A stretch of 23,872 bases of DNA from Syntrophaceae bacterium UBA7544 (GTDB lineage: Bacteria; Desulfobacterota; Syntrophia; Syntrophales; Smithellaceae). The notes under the pieces are model-generated. The model was not told the origin of the DNA, did no database searches, and worked only from the letters and a program-made list of their open reading frames with translations. The stretch's first letter is position 1, and every line of letters begins with the position of its first letter. The stretch is taken from positions 1-23,872 of the forward strand of contig DLME01000201.1 in assembly GCA_002479215.1 (NCBI GenBank). The letters run 5' to 3'. A program made the translations under genes and the position numbers. Positions 23,180 through 23,872 of this stretch are shown piece by piece.

Positions 23180-23851
23180 TTGCTCTATTTTATTTTCAAT
23201 AATGTTTCCTATGAAAGGATATTCGGTCAGGCAATAACTGTTTAGCAAGTTACATATGTTTTCATCATCGCCATGGCGGCCCAGAACCAAGTAATGGTTG
23301 CTATTATTGTTCTTAGCGAAAACGATCCATTCGCCTGTGCTGGAACCCTTCAATATCCTATTTTTAAGCAGTTCATCCGTAAGTCTGTATGAAAGGACAT
23401 TGATCATTTCGTCCGTAATGTATTCCGAGACCGACTCTTGGAAAACGTCATCAATCATTTCATCCAACTTACTCTTCCCTTTTTTATCCATTTCCCAATA
23501 ATTGATGATGTTTCTTGCCAGAAACCTATTCGAGAAAAAATGCTTGTGCCATAATCCTATTAAATATTTTCCTCTAAATTGTGATGCAGCTTTGGTTTTT
23601 GTCGTCTTTGAACATCCTTCTAAATACTTGATTTCATCGAGAACGTCATAAATGGAATGAATGCGAGTAGAATGTAAGTAATATAGCTGCGCCAAAAGCA
23701 GTCTGCTTATTTTCGCGGCATCAAGATGCAGAAAACCATTATGACTGTGTCTAAAGTGGTCAAGCGCTTTATCGGAGATTTGCAAGATTTCTTCCCTCAT
23801 CGATTCGTCGGATAGCTCGATACATGAGCATAGGAGAGCCAGCCATATCAA
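23174..23851 (-). CDS. Unknown cytoplasmic protein (integron cassette gene)
   Basis: A protein of up to 225 residues that I do not recognise. It is mostly helical and charged, rich in Leu, Ile, Asp, Glu, Lys and His, without a signal peptide or clear transmembrane helix. Segments of note are YYLHSTRIHSIYDVLDEI, WHKHFFSNRF and WIVFAKNNNSNHYLVLGRHGDD, the last suggesting a small beta domain near the C-terminus. The start is uncertain: a TTG at 23851 opens the frame, and an ATG at 23800 (MREEILQIS) is the next candidate; neither has a strong ribosome binding site. Its TAA stop falls inside the R'' box of attC site F, as in many cassettes. The 5' neighbour lies outside the window. Confidence 0.68.
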   Translation of the reverse strand: MIWLALLCSCIELSDESMREEILQISDKALDHFRHSHNGFLHLDAAKISRLLLAQLYYLHSTRIHSIYDVLDEIKYLEGCSKTTKTKAASQFRGKYLIGLWHKHFFSNRFLARNIINYWEMDKKGKSKLDEMIDDVFQESVSEYITDEMINVLSYRLTDELLKNRILKGSSTGEWIVFAKNNNSNHYLVLGRHGDDENICNLLNSYCLTEYPFIGNIIENKIEQA

Positions 23852-23872
23852 CGCAATTTAATTGTTTCTTTA

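Overview
The window looks like chromosomal DNA from a strictly anaerobic Gram-negative bacterium, most likely in the Desulfobacterota (Syntrophales-like). This is an inference from gene content, not a phylogenetic placement. The clues are a flavin reductase-rubredoxin fusion (Hrb type), four radical SAM enzymes, a FeoA-FeoB fusion, tandem ketosynthase/ACP/radical SAM genes and many GC-rich dispersed palindromic repeats.

Region 1 (1-8072, all on the minus strand) is a specialised fatty-acid or polyketide-like cluster. In order of transcription it encodes a small membrane protein, an acyl carrier protein, a B12-binding-type radical SAM protein, a membrane-anchored NodB-type deacetylase, a hotdog dehydratase-like protein, a second acyl carrier protein, two paralogous radical SAM proteins and two ketosynthases, the last cut by the window edge. 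A perfect 15-bp hairpin (5074-5108) may divide it into two transcripts. A plausible joint role is making an unusual acyl chain on dedicated carriers and modifying it by radical chemistry. The content resembles what genome-mining schemes call ladderane-type or aryl-polyene-like clusters, but the product cannot be read from sequence.

Region 2 (8073-13062, mainly plus strand) holds redox and housekeeping genes: an Hrb-like flavin reductase-rubredoxin, decayed copper-transport genes (copZ with a nonsense codon and copA with a large internal deletion, both on the minus strand), a frameshifted metallo-beta-lactamase-fold hydrolase, msrA and a YgiQ-family radical SAM gene.

Region 3 (13132-15540) is an integron gene-cassette array with no integrase in view (CALIN-like). 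Four short minus-strand genes for exported or membrane proteins of unknown function alternate with attC-like sites, all in the same orientation. A further attC site and cassette gene lie at the right edge (23089-23851). Between the first array and the next chromosomal gene is a non-coding stretch with a 27-bp perfect palindrome, a related 19-bp palindrome and a half-site.

Region 4 (15688-21803) returns to chromosomal genes: a mannose-6-phosphate isomerase-type cupin, a YgjP-type metallopeptidase, a DUF2156 protein, a FeoA-FeoB iron transporter and a CmpB-like membrane protein fused to an HD domain, whose C-terminus appears frameshifted at a homopolymer. A lipoprotein with a beta-propeller-like sequence follows (21919-23073), directly next to the second attC site.

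An approximately 88-bp repeat with a conserved central hairpin occurs three times (1951, 16109, 20376) and ties the window together as one genome. Two apparent frameshifts fall in homopolymers, so either assembly error or real decay is possible.
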